A stretch of 64,000 nt of DNA from the NCBI GenBank assembly GCA_030148805.1, contig JASBSS010000025.1:30826-94825 (forward strand). Reading direction: 5' to 3'. The notes beneath the pieces are model-generated. The model had not been told where the DNA came from. It did no database searches and saw nothing but the letters and a program-made list of their open reading frames with translations. Shown one piece after another: positions 45,870 through 55,378 of this stretch. A program made the position numbers and the translations under genes. The stretch comes from Thiogranum sp. GTDB taxonomy: Bacteria; Pseudomonadota; Gammaproteobacteria; DSM-19610. Each line of letters opens with the position of its first letter. Position 1 is the first letter of the stretch.

Positions 45870-46224
45870 GGATCGACTCCAGCCAGCGGCGCAAGGCCGA
45901 TGAACACAACGACAAGTGATGAAAAGGTCGGAGAACCTCTACCTGCCTATCCTAATAGGAGCGCCGCCGTGGCGAAGCATCAAATGCTGTCCCTGTGCTT
46001 AACGCCCACAGACGACTTGCGCCGCGACGCAGCCGTCGCGCGCGTGAACTGTTTGGATTCGCTTTTCGCGATAGGTGCTATCGCCGCGTCGGTGACCGCC
46101 GCGCAACCCGCGACCGCTAAACCAACCCCTTGGATCCGAGTATAGCGAAAATTCGCGCGTGCAAAACCCCGTTGCCCGGCGTGTAAAATTTACAAAGCGG
46201 GGCGCGGCGGATGACCTGAGTGAA
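45870..46224. other. Intergenic region upstream of the sensor kinase
   Basis: About 355 bases without a convincing gene. A TGTAAA-A-TTTACA dyad lies at 46182-46194 near the end of the Sel1 gene. The rest is ordinary GC-rich sequence and no promoter boxes stand out clearly. Confidence 0.5.
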
Positions 46225-46644
46225 TTAAAGGTTGTCGGCTTCGGCCGCCAGCTCGCGCAGTTGGCGTGCGCTCAGCTTCTGCGAGATCTCCAGCAGACCC
46301 TCGCGCGCGCTTTCATCGCCACTGTTGACCGCCCGGTTGTACCAGCGGTAAGCCTCCTGCAGATCCACCTCCACGCCGCGACCGTTGGCATAGGCCCAGC
46401 CCAGCCCCTGTTGCGATTCGGCCTGGCCACGGCGGGCTGCTTGCAACCACCAGTGCACCGCCTGGGTGTCGTCCTGCTCGGTACCGATGCCCTTGTGATA
46501 ATGCCAACCGAGAAAGTGCTGGGCCAGGGGAATGTCCCGGCGCGCCAGGTCGCTGACCAGGGCGAAGGAACGGGCGAAGTCGCCGGCGCCGATGGCGGCC
46601 ACCGCCTGCTGCAGTTCGGGGGGGTCTTGCTGGGCCACGGTCAC
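46225..46644 (-). CDS. Sel1-like repeat protein
   Basis: A 139-residue protein with two clear Sel1-like repeats: AQHFLGWHYHKGIGTEQDDTQAVHWW (about 39-64) and SQQGLGWAYANGRGVEVDLQEAYRWY (about 75-100), then a partial third. These helical repeats mediate protein-protein contacts. The GTG at 46644 is my choice, with another GTG two codons later. The ORF continues upstream into sequence without family character. It is divergent from the acyltransferase gene. Confidence 0.75.
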   Translation of the reverse strand: MTVAQQDPPELQQAVAAIGAGDFARSFALVSDLARRDIPLAQHFLGWHYHKGIGTEQDDTQAVHWWLQAARRGQAESQQGLGWAYANGRGVEVDLQEAYRWYNRAVNSGDESAREGLLEISQKLSARQLRELAAEADNL

Positions 46645-46726
46645 GCTCGCTCGAAGAAGACGGCGTGCATTATAACCCAGCCGCGGCGTGGGGTTCGGCG
46701 CGCAAACGTGCGATACTGGGCCAGTT

Positions 46727-47626
46727 ATGCCCGTATCCGAGACCAAAGACAGCGGTGGGGAACGACGCGCCGGGCTGCTGATCGCCGTGTTCAGTCGGCT
46801 ACCGCTGCGGGCGCTGTATGCCATCTCCACCTTGCTGTTCCAGCTGTTGTTCCGCGTGGCGCGCTTCCAGCGTGCCCTGCTCACCGACAACCTGCGCCGG
46901 GCCTTTCCCGGCGAATCCGAGGCATCGATCCAGCAACTGGCCGCGGACAGTTACCGCAACGCGCTGGATTTTCTGGTCGAGACCCTGAAGGCCTGGCGGC
47001 TCGGGAGCGGCGAACTGGAACGCCGGGTGCAGCTGGAAAACCTGCCGCTGCTGCAAACCCTGTTACAAAAACACCGGACCGTGGTCGCGCTCACCGCCCA
47101 CTGCGGCAACTGGGAGTGGCTGCAACTGGCCTGTGCCGCGCGGCTGCACGCGCCGCTGGCCGCGGTCTACCAGCCGCTGAACCACCGCGGCCTGGACACG
47201 CGCCTGCGCCAGCTGCGCGCACGTTTCGGTACCCGCCTGATCGCCAGCGAAAACGCCCTGGCCGAGCTGATCGATTTCGCTCGCCACGGCGGCGTGATCG
47301 CGCTCAACGCCGACCAGGGCCCGCGCCCCGAGGACGACAAACACTGGGCGCGGTTGCTCGGTCTGGATACGGCCTTCTACACCGGCCCGGAGAAACTTGC
47401 GCGCCTGTTCCAGGCTCCGGTGGTGTTCGTCGCCATGCGTCGGGTGTGCCGGGGTCACTATCGGGTACGCTTTCACAACCTGGCCACCCCGCCTCATCCC
47501 TGCGAGCCAGGCACGGTGCTCAACGCCTATGTCGATGCCCTGGACGCGCACATCCGGGCCGCGCCAGAGGACTGGTTCTGGCTGTACAAGCGGTGGAAGT
47601 ACCAGCGTCCCTTGTATACCGACTGA
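46727..47626 (+). CDS. LpxL/HtrB-like lipid A acyltransferase
   Basis: A 299-residue protein with a hydrophobic N-terminal helix (LRALYAISTLLFQLLF) and the catalytic HX4E motif in ALTAHCGNWEWLQ (about residue 124). NADQGPRPEDD and a C-terminal WKYQRPLY are typical of lysophospholipid/lipid A acyltransferases. It probably adds a secondary acyl chain to lipid A or a related lipid at the inner membrane. The ATG at 46727 is used; a longer start is possible. A C-terminal fragment of a related gene lies at 60002-60136. Confidence 0.9.
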   Translation: MPVSETKDSGGERRAGLLIAVFSRLPLRALYAISTLLFQLLFRVARFQRALLTDNLRRAFPGESEASIQQLAADSYRNALDFLVETLKAWRLGSGELERRVQLENLPLLQTLLQKHRTVVALTAHCGNWEWLQLACAARLHAPLAAVYQPLNHRGLDTRLRQLRARFGTRLIASENALAELIDFARHGGVIALNADQGPRPEDDKHWARLLGLDTAFYTGPEKLARLFQAPVVFVAMRRVCRGHYRVRFHNLATPPHPCEPGTVLNAYVDALDAHIRAAPEDWFWLYKRWKYQRPLYTD

Positions 47627-47644
47627 CGACCGCGGCGGTGGGTG

Positions 47645-48898
47645 CTAGTGTGCCGTTTGCCGGACTTTGGCACGGGTGACAAAACGGGTGAAATCGAAGG
47701 TTCCGTCGGCAAAGGTATTGGCCACCGAGTGGACGTCCACCCCGGGGCCGTAGCGGGTGGCGCAGGCGCCGTCGTTCTGAAAACCGGAACGAAACGCCAC
47801 CGTGAGGCCGATGATACGCAAACCGGCATCATCCACGGCCGGATCGGGGAACGGGTTCGGGACCTCGACCGACAGACTGGCCCGCCCTCTCGCGTCCGTG
47901 AGCATGACCGACGGCATCCCCAGCGGGTCGGCCACGCTGGGGACGGGACGCGGCGACAACAAATTGCTGCGCAGGGCGAAAACCTGATACAGCGAATCGG
48001 GTAACAGGTCGCGGCCGGTCACCGTGAAACGGGCGGCCGTATACGCGTTCGCCGCGGGGTCAAAGTCGATCAACTGGATCTCCACCTTCACCCGCGCGCG
48101 CAGCCATTCCCCGAGCGAGATCGGCGCCCGCCGCCGTTGGTCCACCGGATTCTCGCCGACACAGCCCTCGCCGGGGCAGCTCGAACCGGTCCGCGACCGG
48201 GGACGAAACGCCGCGCCGGTATCCGGATCATAGGCCCACTGGTCGCCCTGAAAGCCGGCGATCGGCACCCGGTGGAGTGGAAACGCGGGCCGCAGGTAGG
48301 TGTAGCGCTGTGACCGCGACGGGAACACCTCCGGGCAGGGTTGGCCGCTTAGGGGGAAGCTGTTGAGGTTATAGGCGGAAACAGTGGCGGCCGGAACGCG
48401 GGGGCCGCCGCCGAACGCGCCTTCCGGCGGACCATAGGAATTGGAATACAGGACCATGTCCAGGTCGGCGCTCCCGGCGCTCAAGTCCAGGGTACGGACG
48501 ATGGCATACGGCGCGCCAAACGGATCCACGAAGGTCTCCACGCCGCGGGCATCCAGCGGGGGCACGGTATCCTTGGACACGATCACGCTGCGCCCGGGAA
48601 CCAACGTCACGTGACCGGCCCCGTCCGGCTCCAGGACCGAGCCGACGACGATGAAATCGCCATTCTCGTCGGAAACAGCGCCGGGTGGCCATAACGGACC
48701 CTGGGTGGTGGTCGGCAGGCGCAGGGTCACCCGGGTGAGATCATGCGCCTGGCCCGCCGGCGCGTTCTGCGCGCAAAGCGCAGGCGGCAACAGGGCCGCC
48801 AGGAACACCAGGACATGGCCGCTAGATACGGACACGTGCACGAGCCGGATGCCGCTGACCGCCAACGGCAACGCCCGTCGGGGCGTGCCTCCACGCAT
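47645..48898 (-). CDS. Secreted protein of unknown family (paralogue of the gene at 51554)
   Basis: A protein of about 417 residues with an internal signal-like stretch (VLVFLAALLPPALCAQ) after an arginine-rich lead. The start is therefore uncertain, and a later GTG is possible. The C-terminal half shares a pattern with the 285-residue protein at 51554: SLGEWLRARV then LLPDSLYQVF, PLGMPSVMLTDARGRAS and later GLTVAFRSG. No enzyme motifs are seen. It is the last gene of the minus-strand run and shows beta-rich, exported character. Function unknown. Confidence 0.65.
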   Translation of the reverse strand: MRGGTPRRALPLAVSGIRLVHVSVSSGHVLVFLAALLPPALCAQNAPAGQAHDLTRVTLRLPTTTQGPLWPPGAVSDENGDFIVVGSVLEPDGAGHVTLVPGRSVIVSKDTVPPLDARGVETFVDPFGAPYAIVRTLDLSAGSADLDMVLYSNSYGPPEGAFGGGPRVPAATVSAYNLNSFPLSGQPCPEVFPSRSQRYTYLRPAFPLHRVPIAGFQGDQWAYDPDTGAAFRPRSRTGSSCPGEGCVGENPVDQRRRAPISLGEWLRARVKVEIQLIDFDPAANAYTAARFTVTGRDLLPDSLYQVFALRSNLLSPRPVPSVADPLGMPSVMLTDARGRASLSVEVPNPFPDPAVDDAGLRIIGLTVAFRSGFQNDGACATRYGPGVDVHSVANTFADGTFDFTRFVTRAKVRQTAH

Positions 48899-48940
48899 CC
48901 GGCCGGGACACGCCAGGAACACCGATCGGGGCCATGCCGC

Positions 48941-49696
48941 TCACTTGGTGAATTTCGCGTACACGTAGGGGATCATCACCGCCAGACGACCCTCGACTTC
49001 CCGGATAGCGAAATATTTCCTGATGTCGGCATAGGTCTCGGCGGGAGACTGATCCAGTGCGAACACCTTCTGGAAGAACTCGCCGATATCCGCCTCGCTG
49101 TCGAATTTGAAGGCCACTTCGCATTCCTCGACCTCGGTCTTGCCGGCGTGGGCGAAGCGGCCGATGTTGACCATGCGGGAGTGGGAGGCGAAAAGCGCCT
49201 GGTGGCCGGTGGCGGTTATCCTGTCCACCACCTCGTCGAAGTAGCGTTGAATACTGGAATTGTCGGAAAAATCGCCGACGCAGAAGTAGCCGCCCGGTTT
49301 CAGTTTGCGCAGTGCCGATTCGGTGATGTCGATCTGATCGACCATATGATGCCACCCGCCCAGGGACACCGCCTTGTCGCAGGAGGCATCGGGCACCGCG
49401 TCGATGTCGGTGGTGTACAGCAAATGGTCATAGTCGTCGCATTTCTCCTTGTTGAGTTCCAGCGTCTTCGGCGCGATATCCTGGGCATAGAGCACGCCCC
49501 TGGTGTTCTTGCGCACCAGCTGCTCGGTCAGAAATCCGGTGCCGGCCGAGATTTCCAGTATCCGGTCGGTTTCCTTGATGTCGAGGTGCTCGAGCAACCA
49601 CACGTCGTCCTGACGCGCATCGGGGTAACTGGCTATGGCATATTCGTACGACTTGGCGATGATATCGAAGCGGGTTTCATCAACGTTGGTCTGCAT
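48941..49696 (-). CDS. Class I SAM-dependent methyltransferase
   Basis: A 251-residue methyltransferase. Motif I is ILEISAGTGFLTEQLV, followed by LYAQDIAPKTLEL, TTDIDAVPDASCDKAVSLGGWHH and LKPGGYFCVGDFSDNS. The ATG at 49696 has AAGGAG eight bases upstream; a start 20 codons earlier was rejected. It is in the run with the cupin and aminotransferase genes, so it may methylate an amino- or oxo-acid-derived product. The substrate is not determined. Confidence 0.92.
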   Translation of the reverse strand: MQTNVDETRFDIIAKSYEYAIASYPDARQDDVWLLEHLDIKETDRILEISAGTGFLTEQLVRKNTRGVLYAQDIAPKTLELNKEKCDDYDHLLYTTDIDAVPDASCDKAVSLGGWHHMVDQIDITESALRKLKPGGYFCVGDFSDNSSIQRYFDEVVDRITATGHQALFASHSRMVNIGRFAHAGKTEVEECEVAFKFDSEADIGEFFQKVFALDQSPAETYADIRKYFAIREVEGRLAVMIPYVYAKFTK

Positions 49697-49752
49697 CACT
49701 TGACTCCTTTTTATGGCTGATCCGCGCGGACCGGTCTCGGGTACGACCCGAC

Positions 49753-50160
49753 TCAACTGACCACGCCGCGCCTGTTGTCCCTGGTGAACACGATATCGGC
49801 ACTCTTGTCCTCCGCTACGATGGCCGGAGACTGGAAACCGTAGACGATCAACGGCGCGTCCGTGCTCTCCAGACCGTGCACCACGCCCGGAGGCACATTG
49901 ATCACCGAATGCCTTCGGATCGGGTACTTGACCTCGTCCAGCAGCGCGTAGCCACGGCCTTCGATGACCAGAATGATGGAGTGGGAGCGGCTATGGAAAT
50001 GGGGTTCGAGCACCTCGCCCGGTTGGATGACGACGAACTCGCAGCCGATATCGTCCATCGACGAGCCGTCCAGAATACGGTACATGGTGAAGCCCTCGAG
50101 CGACAGCGTCGGGCTGTCCTCCACTTGGCGCACCTTCCAGGTTTCCGCCGCTATATCCAT
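49753..50160 (-). CDS. Cupin-domain protein
   Basis: A 135-residue cupin. The first motif is PGEVLEPHFHSRSHSIILVIEG (about residue 47), with the His-x-His pair and the later glutamate needed for metal, and the second is NVPPGVVHGLESTD (about 89) with its histidine. It may be an enzyme (isomerase, dioxygenase or cyclase) or a sensor. It begins three bases after the aminotransferase stop, so the two are likely co-translated. Confidence 0.92.
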   Translation of the reverse strand: MDIAAETWKVRQVEDSPTLSLEGFTMYRILDGSSMDDIGCEFVVIQPGEVLEPHFHSRSHSIILVIEGRGYALLDEVKYPIRRHSVINVPPGVVHGLESTDAPLIVYGFQSPAIVAEDKSADIVFTRDNRRGVVS

Positions 50161-50163
50161 GGG

Positions 50164-51465
50164 TCACCCACCGAACCCGGTCAAGCGGGCTTCCAGCTCC
50201 GGCATCATGCTTTCCTCCAACCGCCCCACACAGGCGCGCACGCCATCGGTTCGGACGCTGCCGAAAATACTCAATGGCAACACCGCCACGCCCACCCGCA
50301 GCAGGGCCTTCATCAAGGTCATTTCCGAAAGCCCCGGATAACCGAAATTCACGTAGAAGCCATTCGTGGCCTCTTCCTCGTCCGCCGTGTACAAGGTGTA
50401 GAAGCCATTCTTCTTCAATATGCCGTTCAGGCGCCGCGCCCGGTGTCGGTACACCGCCAGTGCCTCGGCGAGCGGGTATCGGCCCTTGTTGACGGCGTCG
50501 AGTACCGAAGCGACGGCATACTGCGCACTGTGCGGCGCCCCGGCCGTCAGATTGAAGATCAGGGAACTGCACGCGCGTCTCACCGAGGTGGTCGCGAAGG
50601 CGGCGTCCAGACAGAAGGACGTGCGCGCCAGCAGGCGCGGCGAGCCCACCAGAAACCCCACCCGCTCGCCGGCATAACTCAACATCTTGGAGCTGCTCAG
50701 CACCAGGAAGTATTCATCGGCATGCCGGGCAATGGTGGGCAGCGGGTCATCCGCGCGGCCCACCATGCCGAGATAGGTCAGATCCTCGATCGGCACGACG
50801 CCATGGGCGGCGCACAATTCGGCGATTGCGGCCAGTTCGTCCTCCGTCAGGACCATCCACCCGGGGTTGCTCGGGCTCGCCCAGCACAGCGCCGCCACGT
50901 CGCCCGACTCCAGCGCGCCCCGGACGGCCCGGATCAATGCCTCGCCGCGTTTGCCGTCGACGTCGACGGAGACCACGTCCATGCCCAGAAAGCGGGCCTG
51001 CGCGCGCATGGGAGGATAGTTGGGCGTCAGGAAAGCCACCGACCGGCGCGTGGCCGTCAATCTGGCGGCAACGGCTTGGGCGACAAACAACGCCTGGGTC
51101 GCGCCGCAGGTCACGAAGACGTTGCCCGGTGGCACCGACACCGCAAGCTGCTGCGCCATGAATTGCGAAAACACCCGGATCAGGTGTGGAAGACCCGCGT
51201 GCGGCGGATATTGCGCGCACACCGTCCCTTCCGCCAACAGGCGACCGTGCGTCTTACGCGCGACGTCACAGGGCACCAGGCCCGGTATCCCGAAGTCCAA
51301 GCGGATATACCCCGCCCCCGGGATACGCGCCAACTGATCGACCACCGACCAGTACTCCTCGATATTGAAATCACCGCTCTGCGCGCCGAAAGAGCGGATC
51401 AGTTTGTCGATGTCCTGGCCAGTGCGGATTCGCGGGGTGTCTTCAAGCGTCGATATCCATTCCAT
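50164..51465 (-). CDS. PLP-dependent aminotransferase, class I/II
   Basis: A 433-residue fold-type I aminotransferase. CGATQALFVAQ is the phosphate-binding region (about 120), N200 lies in SPSNPGW, D228 in IEDLTYLG, the Schiff-base lysine K260 in SSSKMLSYAGERVG and R268 nearby. The ATG at 51465 has AGGAG 12 bases upstream; a TTG nine codons earlier is possible. It probably transaminates an aromatic or other amino acid and is linked to a cupin and a methyltransferase, which fits a small-molecule pathway. Substrate unknown. Confidence 0.92.
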   Translation of the reverse strand: MEWISTLEDTPRIRTGQDIDKLIRSFGAQSGDFNIEEYWSVVDQLARIPGAGYIRLDFGIPGLVPCDVARKTHGRLLAEGTVCAQYPPHAGLPHLIRVFSQFMAQQLAVSVPPGNVFVTCGATQALFVAQAVAARLTATRRSVAFLTPNYPPMRAQARFLGMDVVSVDVDGKRGEALIRAVRGALESGDVAALCWASPSNPGWMVLTEDELAAIAELCAAHGVVPIEDLTYLGMVGRADDPLPTIARHADEYFLVLSSSKMLSYAGERVGFLVGSPRLLARTSFCLDAAFATTSVRRACSSLIFNLTAGAPHSAQYAVASVLDAVNKGRYPLAEALAVYRHRARRLNGILKKNGFYTLYTADEEEATNGFYVNFGYPGLSEMTLMKALLRVGVAVLPLSIFGSVRTDGVRACVGRLEESMMPELEARLTGFGG

Positions 51466-51553
51466 GAAGCTATCAATCTCCTGTTGCCTCAACCATTGAC
51501 GGTCGCCACGCCCGTGTGCCTCGCCTCGGGCAGACGACCAACGCCTCGCCGGA

Positions 51554-52411
51554 TCAGTCCGCGCTCGACAGCCGCTGACCGAAGACGGGGAACTCCAACT
51601 GGGTGTGGGTCACCGTTCCGGTGAGCAAGCCCTGCAGCGCCAGATCCGGGACGAAACCATAGACCTGATGATCGGAGTGATACACCACGTCGATCAGCAA
51701 CAACCGCGAACCCTGCGCGGTGACCTCGAACGGACAGAACCCCAACTGACGCTGGAAGCCGCCCTGGCCGCGCTCATCGGTGGCGATGACGTTCGGCACC
51801 CCGCCCAAGGGGACCGCGGCCATACCGCCGGCGGCCGACTGGAAGATCCCCCAGACGGTATAGAGGCGATGGGGAATCAGTCCGTCGACACGGATGGAGA
51901 CCTGGTTCGAATCGCTGCCACAGGAGACCCTGGCACCGCCTTTCGCCTCCAGCCAACGCTCCAGGGTGACCGCCGGTACCGGCAGCGCCTGATTGGGCTG
52001 GAGCGGATCGACGCTCAGCGTGGAGGGCGGCGATACGCGGTGGTCGCCATTCGGGCTGATATTGACCGCGACATCCTGTAAGGGAAGGTTCTCCAGCGCG
52101 GGGTCGATCAGCGAGGCCGGCAGCCCCGCCATCGCCAGAAAACCGGGATCCACGGCCGTGGCGAGGACGGCGTCATCCGGCGTGTCCCGCTGGATCAACA
52201 TCGGCGCGTCGCCGTAAGGATCGTACACCCCGACGTTGTAGAAACCGGCCGTGCCCAGCGGTGGCCCGAAGTCCGTCACGGGTTGGCCATACAAGCGGTT
52301 CGTACCTGTCACTGCGGTACCCTTGATCAGCTTCGTCACCTGGCCCGATACCGCCAGGGTTGAGTGGATTCCCATCACCAGGACTAGCAACGATCTCGAC
52401 AATGCTTTCAC
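51554..52411 (-). CDS. Secreted protein of unknown family
   Basis: A 285-residue protein with a signal peptide (MKALSRSLLVLVMGIHSTLA). The mature part has TLERWLEAKGGARVSC, GLIPHRLYTVWGIF, PLGGVPNVIATDERGQG and IDVVYHSDHQVYGFVPD. The same pattern is found in the C-terminal half of the protein encoded at 47645. No catalytic motif is visible. It lies 10 bases after the CRTAC1-like gene. The two related proteins may be secreted partners. No database family is recognised by me. Confidence 0.75.
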   Translation of the reverse strand: MKALSRSLLVLVMGIHSTLAVSGQVTKLIKGTAVTGTNRLYGQPVTDFGPPLGTAGFYNVGVYDPYGDAPMLIQRDTPDDAVLATAVDPGFLAMAGLPASLIDPALENLPLQDVAVNISPNGDHRVSPPSTLSVDPLQPNQALPVPAVTLERWLEAKGGARVSCGSDSNQVSIRVDGLIPHRLYTVWGIFQSAAGGMAAVPLGGVPNVIATDERGQGGFQRQLGFCPFEVTAQGSRLLLIDVVYHSDHQVYGFVPDLALQGLLTGTVTHTQLEFPVFGQRLSSAD

Positions 52412-52421
52412 AGTCTGCTCC

Positions 52422-54188
52422 TTAGTCGGCTTTTCTCTCGTGCTCCGGCTTCTTGGTCACCGCGGCACGACCTTGAACGATCTTCCATTTCCTGCCCGCC
52501 GGGATCTGCTTGATCCGTTGCAGGGAGCCATCCGGCCAGTGGATGACGAGACTTGCGGCCTTGGCCTCACCCAGCCCGATATGAAGCGTCTTCGAGGACG
52601 ACGAGAACGCACTGCCGCCGCCCACGATCGTACGCTTCTGGTAGCCGCCGTCGGCAAGCACCTCGACCACGGCGCCGATCGCGTCGCGGTTCGACCCGCC
52701 CCGGCCGATCAGCTCGAGCGCGATCCAGTTTCCGCCCCCGCCCAGATTGCGGAACAACTTGGGAGAGGCCGTGTCGCTGATTGGCGTGCGTCCGAACGGA
52801 AAGCTCTCCAGGAACTGCGGCGCATTGACCAGGAACAAATCGACCTGACCGTCATTGTCATAATCGAACCGGACCACGCCCCGACCATCCAGATAGTCGC
52901 CGCGGCGGTCGAAGTTCTCGGTCCCGGAGACATAGGAATAATCCGCGAAGGTTCCGTTGCCCAGGTTCACATAGAGCCCACCCGGAGAGGCGCCTTCCCG
53001 CTCGCGGCCGATCACGCCGACGGGGGAGAAATTATGCGCGGCGTAGAAGTCCAACCAGCCATCGTTGTTGAAATCCGCCGATACCGTCCCCCAGCCGAAC
53101 TTGATGTCGTCAGGCAGATCCACCGCCGCGTTGGCGTCGCTGAACGTGCCGTCGCCGTTGTTGAGAAACAGCGTGTTTCTCGGGTTGTCCCAGGTCTCCG
53201 GCGGGGGGACCACCAACGGCGGCAACGCGGGGTCGCGCGTGGCGCCCCATAGATCCGAGATGTTGCTCGCGTACAGGTCGAAATCCCCGTCGTTGTCGAA
53301 GTCGCCTGCCGTGAGACCCATCCAGGCGCCGACCTCACGCACGTCCCCGGCCATTTCGGTGCGATCCTCGAAGCGTCCGTTGCCGAGATTGCGGAACACC
53401 GAGATGGGGCCCTGCTCGTGCCCCACCAACAGGTCGATCCAGCCGTCATTGTCATAGTCGAACCAGATAGCCGACCAGACGTTGAAATCCTTCTTGATAC
53501 CGGCCGTTTGCGTGACATCGGTGAAGGTCAGATCGCCATTGTTGCGATAGAGACGGCTGTAGGTGGTGGGGTTGGTGCGGTTGGCGACGGGATCGAAGAA
53601 ATCAAAGTCGATGAACCGCCCTACGAAGATATCGAGAAACCCGTCCCGATCGTAATCCGCCATCGCGACGCTGGTGGAAAAGCCCGGCTCGTTCACCCCC
53701 GATTGCAGCGTGATGTCGCGGTAAGTGCCGCTGCTGCCATTGGACACGTACAGGCGGTCCAGGCCGTCATTCGATTGCACGCCATCGCCGACGGTTTCCG
53801 CGTTGGCGACATAGAGGTCGTCGTAACCGTCGTTGTTCAGGTCTCCCACCGCGATGCCCGTGCTTTCCGACAAGGACTCCAGCCCCGTCCCGTCAGGCGC
53901 CTTTTCAAAGCGCTTGCCGTCGATATTTCTATAGAGGGCGTTGGGATGACCCCTGCCGTTGACGATATAGAGGTCTTCGTAACCGTCGTTATCGACATCG
54001 ATCACGCCGGCGCCGGGCATGAACGAGAAGCCCTCGATCTCGTAGCCAGGATGCAACAGGTCGGTGTGCCTGGAGAAATGCGGCGTCGGCGCAAGCGCCA
54101 CGGGGTCGGCGGAAAACACCGCGCCCGAGAAAACGACAATAGCCAGTGCCACGCAGGCCATGGCTATGGTCTTTGACATCCCTTCCAT
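52422..54188 (-). CDS. CRTAC1/ASPIC-like FG-GAP repeat protein
   Basis: A 588-residue exported protein with a signal peptide (TIAMACVALAIVVFSGAVFSA) and seven or so FG-GAP/VCBS-type repeats carrying DxDxDGxxD calcium loops (DVDNDGYEDLYI, DLNNDGYDDLYV, DYDRDGFLDIFV and others), then a C-terminal UnbV/ASPIC part (GLGEAKAASLVIHWPDGS). Such proteins form beta-propellers at the cell surface and bind calcium. The ATG at 54188 has GGAG 11 bases upstream. It is the first gene of the minus-strand run. Confidence 0.9.
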   Translation of the reverse strand: MEGMSKTIAMACVALAIVVFSGAVFSADPVALAPTPHFSRHTDLLHPGYEIEGFSFMPGAGVIDVDNDGYEDLYIVNGRGHPNALYRNIDGKRFEKAPDGTGLESLSESTGIAVGDLNNDGYDDLYVANAETVGDGVQSNDGLDRLYVSNGSSGTYRDITLQSGVNEPGFSTSVAMADYDRDGFLDIFVGRFIDFDFFDPVANRTNPTTYSRLYRNNGDLTFTDVTQTAGIKKDFNVWSAIWFDYDNDGWIDLLVGHEQGPISVFRNLGNGRFEDRTEMAGDVREVGAWMGLTAGDFDNDGDFDLYASNISDLWGATRDPALPPLVVPPPETWDNPRNTLFLNNGDGTFSDANAAVDLPDDIKFGWGTVSADFNNDGWLDFYAAHNFSPVGVIGREREGASPGGLYVNLGNGTFADYSYVSGTENFDRRGDYLDGRGVVRFDYDNDGQVDLFLVNAPQFLESFPFGRTPISDTASPKLFRNLGGGGNWIALELIGRGGSNRDAIGAVVEVLADGGYQKRTIVGGGSAFSSSSKTLHIGLGEAKAASLVIHWPDGSLQRIKQIPAGRKWKIVQGRAAVTKKPEHERKAD

Positions 54189-54541
54189 GTAGACTTCACT
54201 CCCTCTTGTGTCTATGGCCGGCGGACGTTCCGGCCTGTTTCAGACGCCGGCCGTTGTTGCCCCGTCAAGATGATCGACCCGGCGGCCCTTGCATCAATCC
54301 CATCGCCGCTTGCCGGTGCACAAACCACTGCGAACAGGCTTTGAGTATTGGAGGTGTCGTGCGGGCAATGTGTGACCGATTTTTTTTAGGCAGCGCAAGG
54401 CAGGGATGGAGAGCGCGACGGATGGGCCGCCGCGAAGCCGCGCGATGCGTCCTGTCGCGGCAGCCGCGACGACAACCGGCGCCCCGCCCCCTGGCACCCT
54501 GCCCGGCATCGGCCAGGCTCGTGGACAGCACGGGTTGCCGC
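54189..54541 (-). promoter_or_regulatory. Upstream region of the CRTAC1-like operon
   Basis: The 353 bases between the sigma-factor stop and the CRTAC1-like start hold no supported gene. It is the natural place for the promoter of the six-gene run. No sigma-70 boxes are obvious on the minus strand, so an ECF-type promoter recognised by the adjacent sigma factor is possible. That is inference. Confidence 0.4.
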
Positions 54542-55378
54542 CTAACAGGCGACGCGATCCAGCGCCGACCTGAGCCAGCGGGAAAAGGCCCCGTCCTCCG
54601 GTGGGTTCAGCGGTTGGGTGCGATACAATGCCGCCGCCCGCCGGATCTCCTTCAACTCACGAATCTTGTCCAGCGCCTGGGAAAACTCGAACGACGATTC
54701 GACGGCATTTGCAAACAGCAGCTTGTCGGGGTCGACCCGCTGCAACGCTATCGCGGTGGTCACCCGTTTGCTGCATGAACAGCGATTCGCCGCGTTGACC
54801 AGACCGCAATGATTCAGCATGAACCGCGTCACCGCGTTGCGCGCCCGGGACAGGCGTTTACGATAGGCGCTGGTGGAGATACCGAGTATCTCGCTGGCCT
54901 CTTTGTGGTCCAGCTCCATGATCTCGCCGACGATATAGCTCAGCCTGGCGTCCCGGTCGAGGCATTGCAGCATGGCCAGCGTACAGCCCACGCGGATCTC
55001 CTCGAGCAGCTGTTGATATTCCGGCGAGGTGTATTGCTGGGCGCCGACCTCGTCCAGGCCTTTGGACAAATCCTCGGCCATGGCGTCGAAATTGAGGTTC
55101 TGTCGCTCCATCCTCTGCTTTTTCAATGCCAGCAGCTGATTGCAGGCGATGCGGTAGACCCAGGTCCGGAACAGGCTCTCCCCCCGGAACGATTTCAGAT
55201 GGATCAGAACCTTGAGCAGGATTTCCTGGGTCGCCTCCTCGGCGTCGTGGGGATGCCACAGATACCTGACCGAGAGGGAATAGATATCGGGTTTTACCCG
55301 CGTCAAGACCTGCTGCACGGCGCTCTCGCAGCCCCCCTGCGCCTGTTCGACCAACATCTCCAGTGAGATCGTATTCAT
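54542..55378 (-). CDS. ECF-type RNA polymerase sigma factor with cysteine-rich tail
   Basis: A 278-residue sigma factor. Region 2 is seen in HPHDAEEATQEILLKVLIHLKSF (about 43-66) with RTWVYRIACNQLL, and region 4 in DHKEASEILGISTSAYRKRLSRARNAV (about 158-185). A tail of about 90 residues follows, with HCGLVNAANRCSCSKRV, three cysteines that may bind metal or sense redox. The ATG at 55378 has AAGGAG nine bases upstream, while the ORF extends 100 codons further without support. No anti-sigma gene is adjacent. It is well placed to control the operon at 47.6-54.2 kb. Confidence 0.88.
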   Translation of the reverse strand: MNTISLEMLVEQAQGGCESAVQQVLTRVKPDIYSLSVRYLWHPHDAEEATQEILLKVLIHLKSFRGESLFRTWVYRIACNQLLALKKQRMERQNLNFDAMAEDLSKGLDEVGAQQYTSPEYQQLLEEIRVGCTLAMLQCLDRDARLSYIVGEIMELDHKEASEILGISTSAYRKRLSRARNAVTRFMLNHCGLVNAANRCSCSKRVTTAIALQRVDPDKLLFANAVESSFEFSQALDKIRELKEIRRAAALYRTQPLNPPEDGAFSRWLRSALDRVAC

